In this document: positions 27,402 through 35,652 of the stretch, in pieces
Numbering within the stretch: position 1 is the first letter of the stretch
Layout: every line of letters starts with the position of its first letter
Source of the DNA: Exiguobacterium alkaliphilum 12/1
GTDB lineage: Bacteria; Bacillota; Bacilli; Exiguobacteriales; Exiguobacteriaceae
NCBI RefSeq assembly: GCF_000714435.1
Contig: NZ_JJMW01000044.1
Location: forward strand, 1-64,000
Length of the DNA stretch: 64,000 nucleotides
Direction of reading: 5' to 3'
Translations under genes and position numbers: made by a program
Notes under the pieces: generated by a model
Seen by the model: the letters and a program-made list of their open reading frames with translations, nothing else
Databases searched by the model: none
Told to the model about the DNA's origin: nothing

Positions 27402-29186
27402 ATGGAACGGACAGAACACGAATTGATTAAAGGCGGTAGCTTCGTCATCGACGCACTCGACGCGGAGCGTCTCTTCACACCGGAAGACTTCTCAGACGAG
27501 CACAAGATGATTGGCGACACGACGGCGAGTTTCGTCGACGACCGTGTCATGCCTGTCCTCGGACGCATCGAGAAGCACGAGTTCGATCTCTCGGTCGAGC
27601 TGTTGAAAGAAGCGGGCGAGCTCGGCCTTCTCGGCGCGGACGTGCCGGAAGAGTACGGCGGCTATCAGCTCGATAAAATCTCGTCATCGATTATCACGGA
27701 ACGCTTCGCCAAAGCGCGTTCGTTCGCCCTCAGCTACGGTGCCCACGTCGGCATCGGGACGCTCCCGATCGTCTTCTTCGGGACGGAAGAGCAAAAGCAT
27801 AAGTACTTGCCGAAGCTCGCGACCGGTGAATGGATCGCCGCCTACGCCCTCACAGAGCCAGGCTCAGGGTCGGACGCACTCGGTGCCAAGTCGACGGCCG
27901 TCTTGAACGAGGCCGGCACGCACTACGTGTTGAACGGGGAGAAGCAATGGATCACGAACGCCGGGTTCGCGAACGTCTTCGTCGTCTACGCGAAAATCGA
28001 CGGCGACAAGTTCAGCGCCTTCATCGTCGAGCGTGACTTCAACGGCGTCTCGACCGGCGCCGAAGAACAGAAGATGGGGATTAAAGGCTCATCGACACGG
28101 ACGCTCATCTTAGAAGACGTCGAAGTGCCGGTCGACAACCTCCTCGGTGAGATCGGCAAAGGCCACGTCATCGCCTTCAACATCTTGAACGTCGGACGCT
28201 ACAAACTTGCCGTCGGTGCGGTCGGTTCGTCGAAACGTGCGTTCGATCTCTCGGTCCAGTACGCGAACGAACGCAAACAGTTCAAGACGCCGATCAGCCA
28301 GTTCCCGCTCATCCAAGAAAAACTCGCGACGATGGCGGCGAACATTTACGCGATGGAGAGCTCAGTCTACCGGACGGGCGGCTTGTTCCAAGACAGCCTC
28401 GACGCCCTCGGCGACGACAACATGCGTGACGGCTCGAAAGTCGCACAAGCGATTGCCGAGTATGCGATCGAGTGTTCACTCAACAAAGTGTTCGCCTCGG
28501 AGACGTTCGACTACGTCGTCGACGAAGCGGTCCAAATCCACGGCGGTTACGGCTTCATGACCGAGTATGAGGTCGAGAACTTGTACCGTGACTCACGGAT
28601 CAACCGCATCTTCGAAGGGACGAACGAAATCAACCGGTTGATCGTGCCGGGCACGCTCCTCAAGAAAGCGATGAAAGGCGACTTGCCGCTCCTCGCCGAA
28701 GCGCAGAAGCTCCAAAAAGAGCTCATGAGCTACATGCCGCAAGAACTCGACGGCTCACCGCTCGCGCGTGAGAAGATGTTGCTTTCGAACATGAAGAAAA
28801 TCAACTTGATGATCGCGGGCACGGCCGTCCAGAAGTACCAGCAAAACCTCCAGAACGAGCAAGAGATTCTCGCGAAGATCGCCGACATCATCAGCGCCAT
28901 CTACGCGCTCGAGGCGGCCATCGCCCGGACGGACAAAGCGATCGGCCGTACCGGCGCCGAGAAGAACCAGCAGAAAGTCCGTTACACGGAAATCTTCGCC
29001 GAGCAAGTGTTCAAGCAAGTCGAGCTCATGGCGAAAGAAGTATTGTACGCAGCTTCGTCTGGCGACGAGCAACGCATGCTTCTCTCGGCAATGAAGAAAT
29101 TCAGCCGCTATCAGCCGATCAACGTCATCGGCACGAAGCGCGAAGTCGCAGCGAGCCTCATCAAAGCGAACAAGTTTATCGTCTAA
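27402..29186 (+). CDS. fadE: Acyl-CoA dehydrogenase FadE
   Basis: 594-aa FAD enzyme for the first dehydrogenation of beta-oxidation. Landmarks are the FAD/substrate loop YALTEPGSGSDALGAKSTA, KQWITNAGFANVFVV, MGIKGSSTRTLILEDVEVP, QIHGGYGFMTEYEVENLYRD and the catalytic-base loop RIFEGTNEINR. About 150 extra C-terminal helical residues set it apart from short acyl-CoA dehydrogenases and match Bacillus FadE. The ATG at 27402 follows AAGGGGGA; the in-frame upstream start lies within fadA and is rejected. A terminator follows. Confidence 0.95.
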   Translation: MERTEHELIKGGSFVIDALDAERLFTPEDFSDEHKMIGDTTASFVDDRVMPVLGRIEKHEFDLSVELLKEAGELGLLGADVPEEYGGYQLDKISSSIITERFAKARSFALSYGAHVGIGTLPIVFFGTEEQKHKYLPKLATGEWIAAYALTEPGSGSDALGAKSTAVLNEAGTHYVLNGEKQWITNAGFANVFVVYAKIDGDKFSAFIVERDFNGVSTGAEEQKMGIKGSSTRTLILEDVEVPVDNLLGEIGKGHVIAFNILNVGRYKLAVGAVGSSKRAFDLSVQYANERKQFKTPISQFPLIQEKLATMAANIYAMESSVYRTGGLFQDSLDALGDDNMRDGSKVAQAIAEYAIECSLNKVFASETFDYVVDEAVQIHGGYGFMTEYEVENLYRDSRINRIFEGTNEINRLIVPGTLLKKAMKGDLPLLAEAQKLQKELMSYMPQELDGSPLAREKMLLSNMKKINLMIAGTAVQKYQQNLQNEQEILAKIADIISAIYALEAAIARTDKAIGRTGAEKNQQKVRYTEIFAEQVFKQVELMAKEVLYAASSGDEQRMLLSAMKKFSRYQPINVIGTKREVAASLIKANKFIV

Positions 29187-29195
29187 ACGTAAAGC

Positions 29196-29229
29196 AGGGT
29201 CGGCCGGACGCGGTCGACTCTTTCTTTTT
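29196..29229 (+). terminator. Terminator of fadNAE
   Basis: AGGGTCGGCC (29196-29205) pairs imperfectly with GGTCGACTCT (29212-29221), then TTCTTTTTG. Confidence 0.7.
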
Positions 29230-29269
29230 GGCCGAGCTAAACCGTACAATGAGGTCAGGAGGGATGTTC

Positions 29270-29815
29270 ATGAGACGAAATGACTTGTTGGAACGGATGG
29301 AAGAAATCGGGCGCGCGGTCGCCGAATATGACGGGACGCTCATGCTGCTCGCGCTCGGCTCAATCGGCCTTGAGACGGACCGGCTCGATGAGTACTCGGA
29401 CCTTGATTTCTTTTTGATCGTCGAGGACGGACAGAAGGGTCGTTTCATCGACAATTTGGATTGGTTAGAAGTCGCACCGTTCGCCTATCAGTTCCAAAAC
29501 ACGAAAGACGGGCACAAAGTCATGTATGCGGACGGGATTTACGCCGAGTTCGCTGTATTCGACTTGCCTGAGATGCCTGCGATTGCCTACACCCCGGGAC
29601 GCATCGTTTGGCAACGGGATGAGGCGCTCGAGGCGTTCGCGACGCCGAAAATCGTCACACCGGCGACGGATGTCTCACATTGCTATGAAGAGGCGCTGAC
29701 GAACCTGTATGTCGGCCTGCTTCGCGAGCGGCGAGGGGAACGGCTTGCAGGATTCGAGCTCATTCAAGTGTCGGCCGTCAATAACGTCTTGAAGGCACAC
29801 AGGGGAGATGAGTGA
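29270..29815 (+). CDS. Nucleotidyltransferase-like protein, N-terminal part (gene probably split)
   Basis: 181 aa. The motif ALGSIGLETDRLDEYSDLDFFLIV is a GS(x)..DxD nucleotidyltransferase active site, as in antibiotic adenylyltransferases and related enzymes, with a further acidic strand at GIYAEFAVF. The ATG at 29270 fits the AGGAGGG site (spacing 9). The frame ends right after NNVLKAHRGDE, where relatives usually continue. The next short ORF resumes with DPFNPTRRVE, a pattern I expect in the same protein, so one extra G in the GGGG run at 29802-29805 probably splits one gene. Substrate unknown. Confidence 0.65.
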   Translation: MRRNDLLERMEEIGRAVAEYDGTLMLLALGSIGLETDRLDEYSDLDFFLIVEDGQKGRFIDNLDWLEVAPFAYQFQNTKDGHKVMYADGIYAEFAVFDLPEMPAIAYTPGRIVWQRDEALEAFATPKIVTPATDVSHCYEEALTNLYVGLLRERRGERLAGFELIQVSAVNNVLKAHRGDE

Positions 29816-29999
29816 CCCGTTCAATCCGACCCGGCGCGTGGAAGTTCAACATCCTGAAATGATCGCGTTCCTCGAGCGAGCGGTGCTCGGATATGGACGT
29901 TCCGTCGAGGCGGCCGCCTACATCCTCGCATATATCAAAGAACGTCACCCGGTCAACGCGACGCTGAAGCGGGAAATTGACCGGTTACTTCAGACGTGA
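29808..29999 (+). CDS. C-terminal part of the split nucleotidyltransferase, or small coupled protein
   Basis: 63 aa, overlapping the previous frame by 8 bp. It contains DPFNPTRRVEVQHPEM and GYGRSVEAAAYILAYIKE, which read like the C-terminal helical portion of nucleotidyltransferase proteins. The only ribosome-site-like sequence (GGGGAG) abuts the ATG with no spacing, so independent initiation would be weak. A frameshifted continuation of the upstream gene is more likely than a separate protein. Confidence 0.55.
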   Translation: MSDPFNPTRRVEVQHPEMIAFLERAVLGYGRSVEAAAYILAYIKERHPVNATLKREIDRLLQT

Positions 30000-30045
30000 A
30001 GTCAAGAAACGAGATATGCTACATTAACAGAAGAGGTGATGAACA

Positions 30046-30408
30046 ATGGTGACACTATACGGCTATCCACCGTGCAGCACATGCAAGAAAGCAGAGAAAT
30101 GGTTGAAAGAGAACGACGTGGCCTATACATACGTCCATATCGTCGAGGCGACGCCGTCGAAAGACGAGTTGACCGAGCTGTGGAAACAGTCAGGGCTCCC
30201 GCTCAAAAAGTTTTTCAATACGAGCGGACAAGTGTATCGCAACGAAGGCATTAAAGATCAGTTACCGAACTTATCAGAAGACGAACAACTCGAGCTCCTT
30301 GCAAGCAATGGTATGCTTTTGAAGCGTCCGATTGTGACAGACGGGGAAAAAACGACAGTCGGATTTTCGGAAAAGTCGTTTACAGACGTTTGGGGCGAAG
30401 TGCTATAA
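30046..30408 (+). CDS. yusI: ArsC/Spx-fold protein, YusI-like
   Basis: 120 aa. It has a thioredoxin-like start with YGYPPCSTCKKAEKWL (Cys10 and Cys13), LKKFFNTSGQVYRNEG, LLASNGMLLKRPIVTDGE and VGFSEKSF, the standard ArsC-family landmarks. The CxxC arrangement resembles Spx/YusI-type proteins more than true arsenate reductases. In Bacillus subtilis yusI lies between fadE and gcvH, as here. Biochemical role of YusI is unknown. Ribosome site AAGAGGTGATG. Confidence 0.85.
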   Translation: MVTLYGYPPCSTCKKAEKWLKENDVAYTYVHIVEATPSKDELTELWKQSGLPLKKFFNTSGQVYRNEGIKDQLPNLSEDEQLELLASNGMLLKRPIVTDGEKTTVGFSEKSFTDVWGEVL

Positions 30409-30447
30409 TACACGTGTGAGTCTAATTTATTTGAGGGGGAAGTTAGG

Positions 30448-30831
30448 ATGAGCAAAGTACCTGCCAATTTACGTTATTCAAAAGAACACGAATGGGTTGA
30501 AGTGAACGGAAGTGTGGCCCGCATCGGGATCACGGACTTCGCACAGAGCGAACTCGGGGACATCGTCTTTGTCGAACTTCCTGAAGTCGGGGGCACGATT
30601 CTAATTGATGAGCCGTTCGGTTCGGTCGAATCGGTCAAGACGGTGTCGGAGCTTTACGCACCGGTCTCTGGTAAAATCACAGCGGTCAACGAGTCGCTCG
30701 CGGATTCGCCAGAACTCGTGAACGAAGCACCGTTCGAAGGCGCTTGGATGATTGAAGTCGAGTTGAACGACGCGTCAGACGTTGACAAGCTCATGACAGC
30801 CGAAGAATACGAAGCGATGATTCAAGGCTAA
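30448..30831 (+). CDS. gcvH: Glycine cleavage system H protein
   Basis: 127 aa, the normal length. The lipoyl-carrying lysine is Lys64 in [18 protein letters not shown]; the N-terminal [20 protein letters not shown] is highly typical. It shuttles the aminomethyl group between the glycine cleavage enzymes and in Bacillus also serves as entry point for lipoyl groups in lipoate assembly. No other gcv gene is in the window, which fits its stand-alone position beside yusI in Bacillus. Ribosome site TGAGGGGGAAG. Ends at a strong bidirectional terminator. Confidence 0.96.
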   Translation: MSKVPANLRYSKEHEWVEVNGSVARIGITDFAQSELGDIVFVELPEVGGTILIDEPFGSVESVKTVSELYAPVSGKITAVNESLADSPELVNEAPFEGAWMIEVELNDASDVDKLMTAEEYEAMIQG

Positions 30832-30833
30832 AC

Positions 30834-30870
30834 AAAACCCGGTTTCTCTTCACGAGAAGCCGGGTTTTTT
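30834..30870. terminator. Bidirectional terminator between gcvH and the PfoR-like gene
   Basis: AAAACCCGGTTTCTC pairs with GAGAAGCCGGGTTTT, with a 5-nt loop and a T run on the plus strand. Confidence 0.92.
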
Positions 30871-31923
30871 TCATTCGAAGTCGAGACGATAATGTTCCGG
30901 ACGGATGAGCGGGGTCCGGTTGAACAGTTTGAAGAAGAAGACACCGAGCGCGATCGGGATGAGACCGAACAAGACGATGACGAGCAAGACGTTGAAGAGC
31001 GCGAAACCGCCTGGCATAAGATGAAGCGCATTGACTGGTCCGATCAGTCCCGAAACACCGAACCCGGCACTAATCGGGGTCCCTTCGATGCGGAGGATAC
31101 CAGCGAGCGCACCGAGAATGGCCGCATTTGCGAGCACCGGTAGCATCATCACGGGGCGACGGATGAAGTTCGCCATCTGAATCTTTGGTGAACCGAGGAA
31201 GTGGGCGATCGACGTGCCGGTCGCATTCATCTGCCAGCCGGCAATCGCGAGACCGAAACCGGCTGCGACGACACCGAGATTGGCCGCCCCGGCCGCAACG
31301 CCGGATAAACTGATTGCCGTAGCGATCCCGACCGTCGAGATGGGAGAGACGATGATGAGCGAGAACGCCATCGCGATCAAGATGCCCATAACGACCGGTT
31401 GTAGTTCCGTCATCGTCATGATGATCGTCCCAATGTACGTCGTGATCTGTGAGATGTATGTAAGAAGAAACGAGCCAATACCACCGGCGACGACGATGAC
31501 CGTCATCGGCAACACGAGTACCGTGTACGTCTTTAAGCGCGGTGACAGCTGCATGACGAGATACGTCGCAAGAGCCGCCGTCACACCGGCCGTGATGACA
31601 TCGCCGATGCCCGCCATGAGGAATGCACCTTCCTCGATGCGGATGGCGCCGCTCCCGACGTGTGTCGCGATTCCGATCGTCCCGGCCTCGAGCGCCGTGC
31701 GCCCGAACTGCATGGCGACGGCGACCCCGATAATGACCGGGAGGAGACGCATCGCGATCGTCGTCGCGTCTAAGATGAACTGGAGCGACGGAAAATACGG
31801 CAAGATGGCTTTCGTCAATTCACCGAGCAATGCGCTCGGAATGAGGGCAATCAAAATGGCAAGGCTGAGTCCGTTCAATACGTTCATCAAGAACTGTTTT
31901 CCGGTAAGTCGTTCTTCCGTCAT
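30871..31923 (-). CDS. PTS EIIC-like / PfoR-family membrane protein
   Basis: 350 aa, with about nine to ten hydrophobic segments. It opens with TGKQFLMNVLNGLSLAILIALIPSALLGEL and contains GVAVAMQFGRTALEAGTIGIA and GWQMNATGTSIAHFLGSPKIQMANF. This matches the PTS_EIIC_2 family that includes the Clostridium PfoR protein. It has no EIIA or EIIB domain and no pts partner nearby, so sugar transport by phosphotransfer is not established. Single gene on the minus strand, with the start following an AGGATAGGTGAAGA region. Confidence 0.78.
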   Translation of the reverse strand: MTEERLTGKQFLMNVLNGLSLAILIALIPSALLGELTKAILPYFPSLQFILDATTIAMRLLPVIIGVAVAMQFGRTALEAGTIGIATHVGSGAIRIEEGAFLMAGIGDVITAGVTAALATYLVMQLSPRLKTYTVLVLPMTVIVVAGGIGSFLLTYISQITTYIGTIIMTMTELQPVVMGILIAMAFSLIIVSPISTVGIATAISLSGVAAGAANLGVVAAGFGLAIAGWQMNATGTSIAHFLGSPKIQMANFIRRPVMMLPVLANAAILGALAGILRIEGTPISAGFGVSGLIGPVNALHLMPGGFALFNVLLVIVLFGLIPIALGVFFFKLFNRTPLIRPEHYRLDFE

Positions 31924-32107
31924 GTCTTCTTCACCTATCCTTCTCTTTTACTGTTATGTACAAAAGCATTAAAGTTATTGACCATACTATGCCTCTTTCA
32001 GACGCACGTCAACCAGAAAAATGGAAGTATTCAGAATTTTTTCAAATCGAGCACAACTTTTGAATGTCGGGGCGAAGCTTCTTATAATCAGGAGAGAGGT
32101 GAGAAAT

Positions 32108-32365
32108 ATGGTGAAAGACGGATTGTTATATATATACGCCCCGATGTGTGGTACATGCGCCGTAGCTGAGCGGATGCTCACGGTCGTCGAAGCGGTCGAT
32201 CCTACTTTAAAGATTGAAAAACGCGATGCGAACTTCATCCCAAACGAGATGGAAGCGTATCAAGTGATGAGCGTCCCGGCGCTCCTGAAGCTTGAAAATG
32301 GCCAAGTGATCGACCGGATGTATGCCTTTCATAACGTGCAACACGTGCTTTCCTTCGTCAAGTGA
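32108..32365 (+). CDS. Small thioredoxin-like protein, YusE-like
   Basis: 85 aa with the redox motif CGTC (APMCGTCAVAERML, Cys14 and Cys17) and the cis-proline strand MSVPALLKLENGQ. The ATG at 32108 follows GGAGAGAGGTG; the longer upstream frame has no ribosome site. In Bacillus subtilis the thioredoxin-like yusE lies between gcvH (yusH) and metNPQ (yusCBA), exactly the relative position here. Partner protein unknown. Confidence 0.82.
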   Translation: MVKDGLLYIYAPMCGTCAVAERMLTVVEAVDPTLKIEKRDANFIPNEMEAYQVMSVPALLKLENGQVIDRMYAFHNVQHVLSFVK

Positions 32366-32406
32366 CGGAGGAACATTAGAATAATCTGAAAATTTTAAAT
32401 AATCAG

Positions 32407-32436
32407 TTGACACAGAAAGTTCACGAATGGTATATT
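32407..32436 (+). promoter_or_regulatory. Strong promoter of an orphan RNA
   Basis: Perfect TTGACA (32407-32412), 18-bp spacer, TATATT (32431-32436). No protein gene of normal size follows for 570 bp; a structured RNA does. Confidence 0.75.
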
Positions 32437-32442
32437 CATTAC

Positions 32443-32755
32443 AACATCTTACTTGAACACAAAAATAGGACGCGATTTACTCGCAATCAAGACGTTCAGG
32501 CATCGCCGAACCACCCGCTTACGCGATTTTGAAGTGGACCTTCCCTTCGATTGTCCCCCAAAAAAATCAAGCGAAGGAATACAGACCGCGTAGCCGTTCG
32601 GTACATGTCAGGATTGGGTGATTGACGAGTAACATCCCCCATATTAAGGATGAATGCTCTGATCGGGCAAAAGGGGTTCATCTATGGGTTGTCCTTCCTG
32701 TGACTCAAGGTGCTACGTTCTGTGTCGTCTTCGGACGGCACCTTTTTTTATTTTT
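32443..32755 (+). ncRNA. Structured non-coding RNA, candidate 6S RNA
   Basis: Between its own promoter and a hairpin-T-run terminator lies a long interrupted hairpin. TTACTCG (32477-32483) pairs with CGAGTAA (32626-32632). AATCA (32485-32489) pairs with TGATT (32619-32623). CCGAAC (32506-32511) pairs with GTTCGG (32596-32601). ACGCG (32521-32525) pairs with CGCGT (32587-32591). Above an asymmetric bubble of 15 and 7 nt, CTTCG (32545-32549) pairs with CGAAG (32572-32576). A rod with a large central bubble is the architecture of 6S RNA. A second hairpin follows (CCCATA 32638-32643 with TATGGG 32683-32688), then a terminator stem AAGGTGC (32707-32713) with GCACCTT (32738-32744). RNase P, tmRNA and SRP signatures are absent. 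Existence of a structured RNA is well supported; the 6S name is inference. Confidence 0.55.
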
Positions 32756-32773
32756 TCGCATAAAATAGTTTGA
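32684..32773 (+). CDS. Possible 29-aa cysteine-rich leader peptide
   Basis: An ATG preceded by AAAAGGGG with 7-nt spacing opens a 29-codon frame starting MGCPSCDSRCYVLCR, with four cysteines in the first 14 residues. The frame runs through the terminator hairpin of the preceding RNA, and its start codon is inside the stem CCCATA/TATGGG. Translation is unproven, and chance is a real alternative. Confidence 0.25.
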   Translation: MGCPSCDSRCYVLCRLRTAPFFIFSHKIV

Positions 32774-32798
32774 CATGAAAATAATATGTCGCTATGAT
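32770..32798 (+). promoter_or_regulatory. Promoter of the metNPQ S-box leader
   Basis: Perfect TTGACA (32770-32775), 17-bp spacer, TATGAT (32793-32798), ending about 22 bp before the riboswitch. Confidence 0.85.
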
Positions 32799-32820
32799 AA
32801 GGCTAATCGAATATACAACA

Positions 32821-32986
32821 CTCTTATCAAGAGAGGCTGAGGGACTGGCCCTATGACGCCCAGCAACCGCGGAGCAATCCGAAATGGTGCTAATTCCAGC
32901 AAGGTGTATACCTTGGAAGATGAGAGCAATCGTTGTCCGTACCGATAAAGTACGCACGTTTGCTCAAACGTGCGTACTTTTTTTGT
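32821..32986 (+). promoter_or_regulatory. SAM-I (S-box) riboswitch with terminator, metNPQ
   Basis: The conserved S-box blocks are all present: P1 CTCTTATC (32821-32828) with GATGAGAG (32919-32926), AGAGAGGCTGAGGGACTGGC, CCTATGACGCCCAGCAACC and GGTGCTAATTCCAGC. The expression platform is a terminator, AAAGTACGCACGTTTG (32947-32962) with CAAACGTGCGTACTTT (32965-32980) and a T run. SAM binding should terminate transcription before metN. Confidence 0.95.
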
Positions 32987-33004
32987 TGTCAGGAGGGAAA
33001 GGGA

Positions 33005-34033
33005 TTGATTCAACTACGCAATGTGGCCAAATGGTTCGACACGAAAAACGGTCGAGTCCAGGCGGTCGATGATGTGTCGCTTACAATCGAAAGCGGCGAA
33101 ATTTTTGGAATTATCGGATATTCAGGGGCAGGGAAGTCGACACTCATTCGACTCCTTAACCGGCTCGAGTCACCTTCGAGCGGCACGATCGAGGTGGCGG
33201 GGAGCGAACTGACGAAGCTGAGCCCGAAAGAGTTACGCGGGGTCCGCAAAAACGTCTCGATGGTGTTCCAACACTTCAATCTACTCTGGTCGCGCACGGT
33301 CGCTGAAAACATCAGCTTCCCGCTCGAACTCATCGGCGTACCGGCGAGCGAGCGCAAGCGCCGCGTCCAAGAACTCGTCGAACTCGTCGGCCTTACCGGA
33401 CGTGAAGACAGTTACCCATCACAACTATCGGGTGGTCAAAAGCAGCGAGTCGGGATTGCCCGTGCGCTCGCTACGAATCCAGAAGTGCTCCTCTGCGATG
33501 AAGCGACGAGCGCGCTCGACCCGAAGACGACCGACTCGATTCTCGAGTTACTCGTCGACATCAATAAAAAGCTCGGCTTGACGATTGTGCTCATCACGCA
33601 CGAGATGCATGTCATCCAAAAGATTTGTCATCGCGTCGCGGTCATGGAAGCAGGGAAAGTCGTCGAGATCGGGCAAGTCGCCGACGTGTTCCAACATCCG
33701 GAACAACCGATCACAAAAGAGTTCGTCAAACAGATCGGCGCGGTCGACGACATGTCGCTCACGTTCGAGCATTTGAAGGCGCGCTATCCGAGTGGTCAAA
33801 TCGTCAAGCTCAAGTTCTTGAACGAGACTGCCGAACAGCCGATTCTCTCAGACGTCTTGAAGACGCATGATATCGGCTTCAACATCATCGGCGGGAACGT
33901 GACGCAGTCACAAGTCGGCGCGCTCGGGACGCTATTTATTCAACTGATCGGAGAGCCGGCTGAAGTCGAGCGGGCCATCGCCTCAATCCGATCGCAGGCA
34001 GTGGAAGTGGAGGTGGAGAACGATGTTTCCTAA
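33005..34033 (+). CDS. metN: Methionine ABC transporter ATPase MetN
   Basis: 342 aa, the normal length. Walker A is GYSGAGKST, the signature is LSGGQKQRVGIARAL, Walker B is VLLCDEATSALD and the switch is LITHEMHV. The C-terminal NIL-type regulatory domain (IVKLKFLNE, NIIGGNVTQSQVGALGTLFIQL) marks it as MetN rather than a generic ABC ATPase. It starts with TTG at 33005 after AGGAGGGA, right downstream of the S-box terminator. The next gene overlaps its end by 11 bp. Energises uptake of methionine. Confidence 0.95.
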   Translation: MIQLRNVAKWFDTKNGRVQAVDDVSLTIESGEIFGIIGYSGAGKSTLIRLLNRLESPSSGTIEVAGSELTKLSPKELRGVRKNVSMVFQHFNLLWSRTVAENISFPLELIGVPASERKRRVQELVELVGLTGREDSYPSQLSGGQKQRVGIARALATNPEVLLCDEATSALDPKTTDSILELLVDINKKLGLTIVLITHEMHVIQKICHRVAVMEAGKVVEIGQVADVFQHPEQPITKEFVKQIGAVDDMSLTFEHLKARYPSGQIVKLKFLNETAEQPILSDVLKTHDIGFNIIGGNVTQSQVGALGTLFIQLIGEPAEVERAIASIRSQAVEVEVENDVS

Positions 34034-34685
34034 CGTAGACTGGGAGATTATGCTCGAAGAGACGTGGCAGACGATTTATATGACGCTCGTCGCCGGTGGC
34101 GCGACGTTCGCCTTCGGTCTCGCACTCGGGATGATCCTGTATGTGACAAACGAACCGCTCATGATGAAAAATCGTTCTATTTATACGGTCGTCAGCGCGT
34201 TCGTCAACGTGTTCCGTTCGATTCCGTTCATTATTTTAATCATTTTGCTCATTCCGTTCACGAAAATCGTCGTCGGCACGATCCTCGGTTCGACGGCGGC
34301 GCTCCCGGCACTCATCATCGGGGCGGCCCCGTTCTATGCACGGATGGTCGAGCTCGCGCTTCGTGAGATTGACCGCGGTGTCATCGAGGCGGCCGAATCG
34401 ATGGGTGCGACGAAATGGCAAATCATTTATAAAGTATTGTTCCCAGAGGCACTTCCGGCCATCGTGTCCGGGATCACGGTCACACTCGTCGCAATCGTCG
34501 GCTATACGGCGATGGCAGGTGTCGTCGGCGGGGGAGGCCTCGGTAACTTGGCGTTCCTTGACGGGTTCCAGCGTTCGCGGAACGACGTGACGTTTGTCGC
34601 GACCGTCCTCATCTTAGTCATCGTCTTCGTGATTCAGTTCATCGGAGACCGACTCGTCACAAGAATTGATAAGCGTTCAGCTTAA
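34023..34685 (+). CDS. metP: Methionine ABC transporter permease
   Basis: 220 aa, five hydrophobic segments. The permease EAA loop is visible as EIDRGVIEAAESMGATKWQII; GYTAMAGVVGGGGLGNLAF is characteristic of MetI/MetP. The start overlaps the end of metN (translational coupling), with GTGGAGGTGGAGAACG upstream. It forms the membrane channel of the methionine importer. Confidence 0.95.
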   Translation: MFPNVDWEIMLEETWQTIYMTLVAGGATFAFGLALGMILYVTNEPLMMKNRSIYTVVSAFVNVFRSIPFIILIILLIPFTKIVVGTILGSTAALPALIIGAAPFYARMVELALREIDRGVIEAAESMGATKWQIIYKVLFPEALPAIVSGITVTLVAIVGYTAMAGVVGGGGLGNLAFLDGFQRSRNDVTFVATVLILVIVFVIQFIGDRLVTRIDKRSA

Positions 34686-34715
34686 TCACATAAAAAACAT
34701 TTGGAGGGTTCACAC

Positions 34716-35552
34716 ATGAAATCATGGAAAACAGTACTCGGTTTAACGGCAGCATCAGCACTCACAATTCTCGCGGCTTGCGGGGGCGGGGATTCAGAAT
34801 CAGGCGCAGGTGGCGATGACAAGACGCTCGTCATCGGCGCATCGAACGTGCCACACGCAGAGATTTTGGAGCACGTCAAAGATGAATACGAAGCAAAAGG
34901 CTACAAGCTTGAAATCACGAAGTTCCAAGACTACGTCCTCCCGAACCGTACACTTGCGGACGGCGAGCTTGACGCGAACTACTTCCAACACGAGCCATAC
35001 CTCGAGTCACAAATGGCTGAAAACAAAGATTATAAATTCGCATCAGCCGGTGGCGTCCACATCGAGCCGATCGGTGTCTACTCACAAGACTACGCCTCAC
35101 TCGATGAGCTTCCAGATGGCGCGGAAATCATCATGAGCTCATCGGTCGCAGACCATGGCCGTATCCTCACGATGCTTCAATCAGAAGGCTTGCTCACGCT
35201 CGCTGAAGGCAAGACGGTCGACGCGACAGTCGCTGATATCGTCGACAACCCGAAAAATTTGACGTTCAAGACGAACGTCGAAGCGGCTCTTCTCCCGCAA
35301 GCGTACAACAACGGGGAAGGCGACGCGGTCCTCATCAACACGAACTACGCAATCGACGCCGGTCTCAACCCGCTCGAAGACGCCATCGCACTCGAAGGCG
35401 AAGACTCACCGTACGTCAACTTGATCGTCACACGTGAAGGCGACGAGAATGACGAGCGCGTCAAAGCACTCCTTGAAGTCCTCACATCAGAAGAGACACA
35501 ACAGTGGATCTTAGAGGAATACAAAGGTGCCGTCGTACCGGTCAACCAATAA
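34716..35552 (+). CDS. metQ: Methionine-binding lipoprotein MetQ
   Basis: 278-aa NlpA-family lipoprotein. The signal peptide ends in a lipobox (TILAACGG, modified Cys at about 21). The binding domain shows VIGASNVPHAEILEHVKDEY, ANYFQHEPYLESQM and VLINTNYAIDAGLNP. The ATG at 34716 fits TGGAGGG. It captures methionine outside the membrane and feeds the MetNP complex. Third gene of the S-box operon, ended by a terminator. Confidence 0.95.
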   Translation: MKSWKTVLGLTAASALTILAACGGGDSESGAGGDDKTLVIGASNVPHAEILEHVKDEYEAKGYKLEITKFQDYVLPNRTLADGELDANYFQHEPYLESQMAENKDYKFASAGGVHIEPIGVYSQDYASLDELPDGAEIIMSSSVADHGRILTMLQSEGLLTLAEGKTVDATVADIVDNPKNLTFKTNVEAALLPQAYNNGEGDAVLINTNYAIDAGLNPLEDAIALEGEDSPYVNLIVTREGDENDERVKALLEVLTSEETQQWILEEYKGAVVPVNQ

Positions 35553-35561
35553 TCACGCGAG

Positions 35562-35587
35562 GCTCGGGATATCCCGGGCCTTTTTTG
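35562..35587 (+). terminator. Terminator of metNPQ
   Basis: GGCTCGGGAT pairs with ATCCCGGGCC (35562-35581), then TTTTTTG. Confidence 0.85.
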
Positions 35588-35652
35588 TTTGGCGTGGTGT
35601 TCTTTCACAAAGAGAAGTACACTAATTATATGTAAGAAAAGGGGGGATTCGG

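Noticed and set aside
32443-32755. tmRNA, RNase P RNA or SRP RNA in the orphan RNA region
   Set aside because: There is no tag-peptide frame ending in LAA-type codons, no GAGGAAAGTCC-type P motif and no SRP Alu/S-domain signature.
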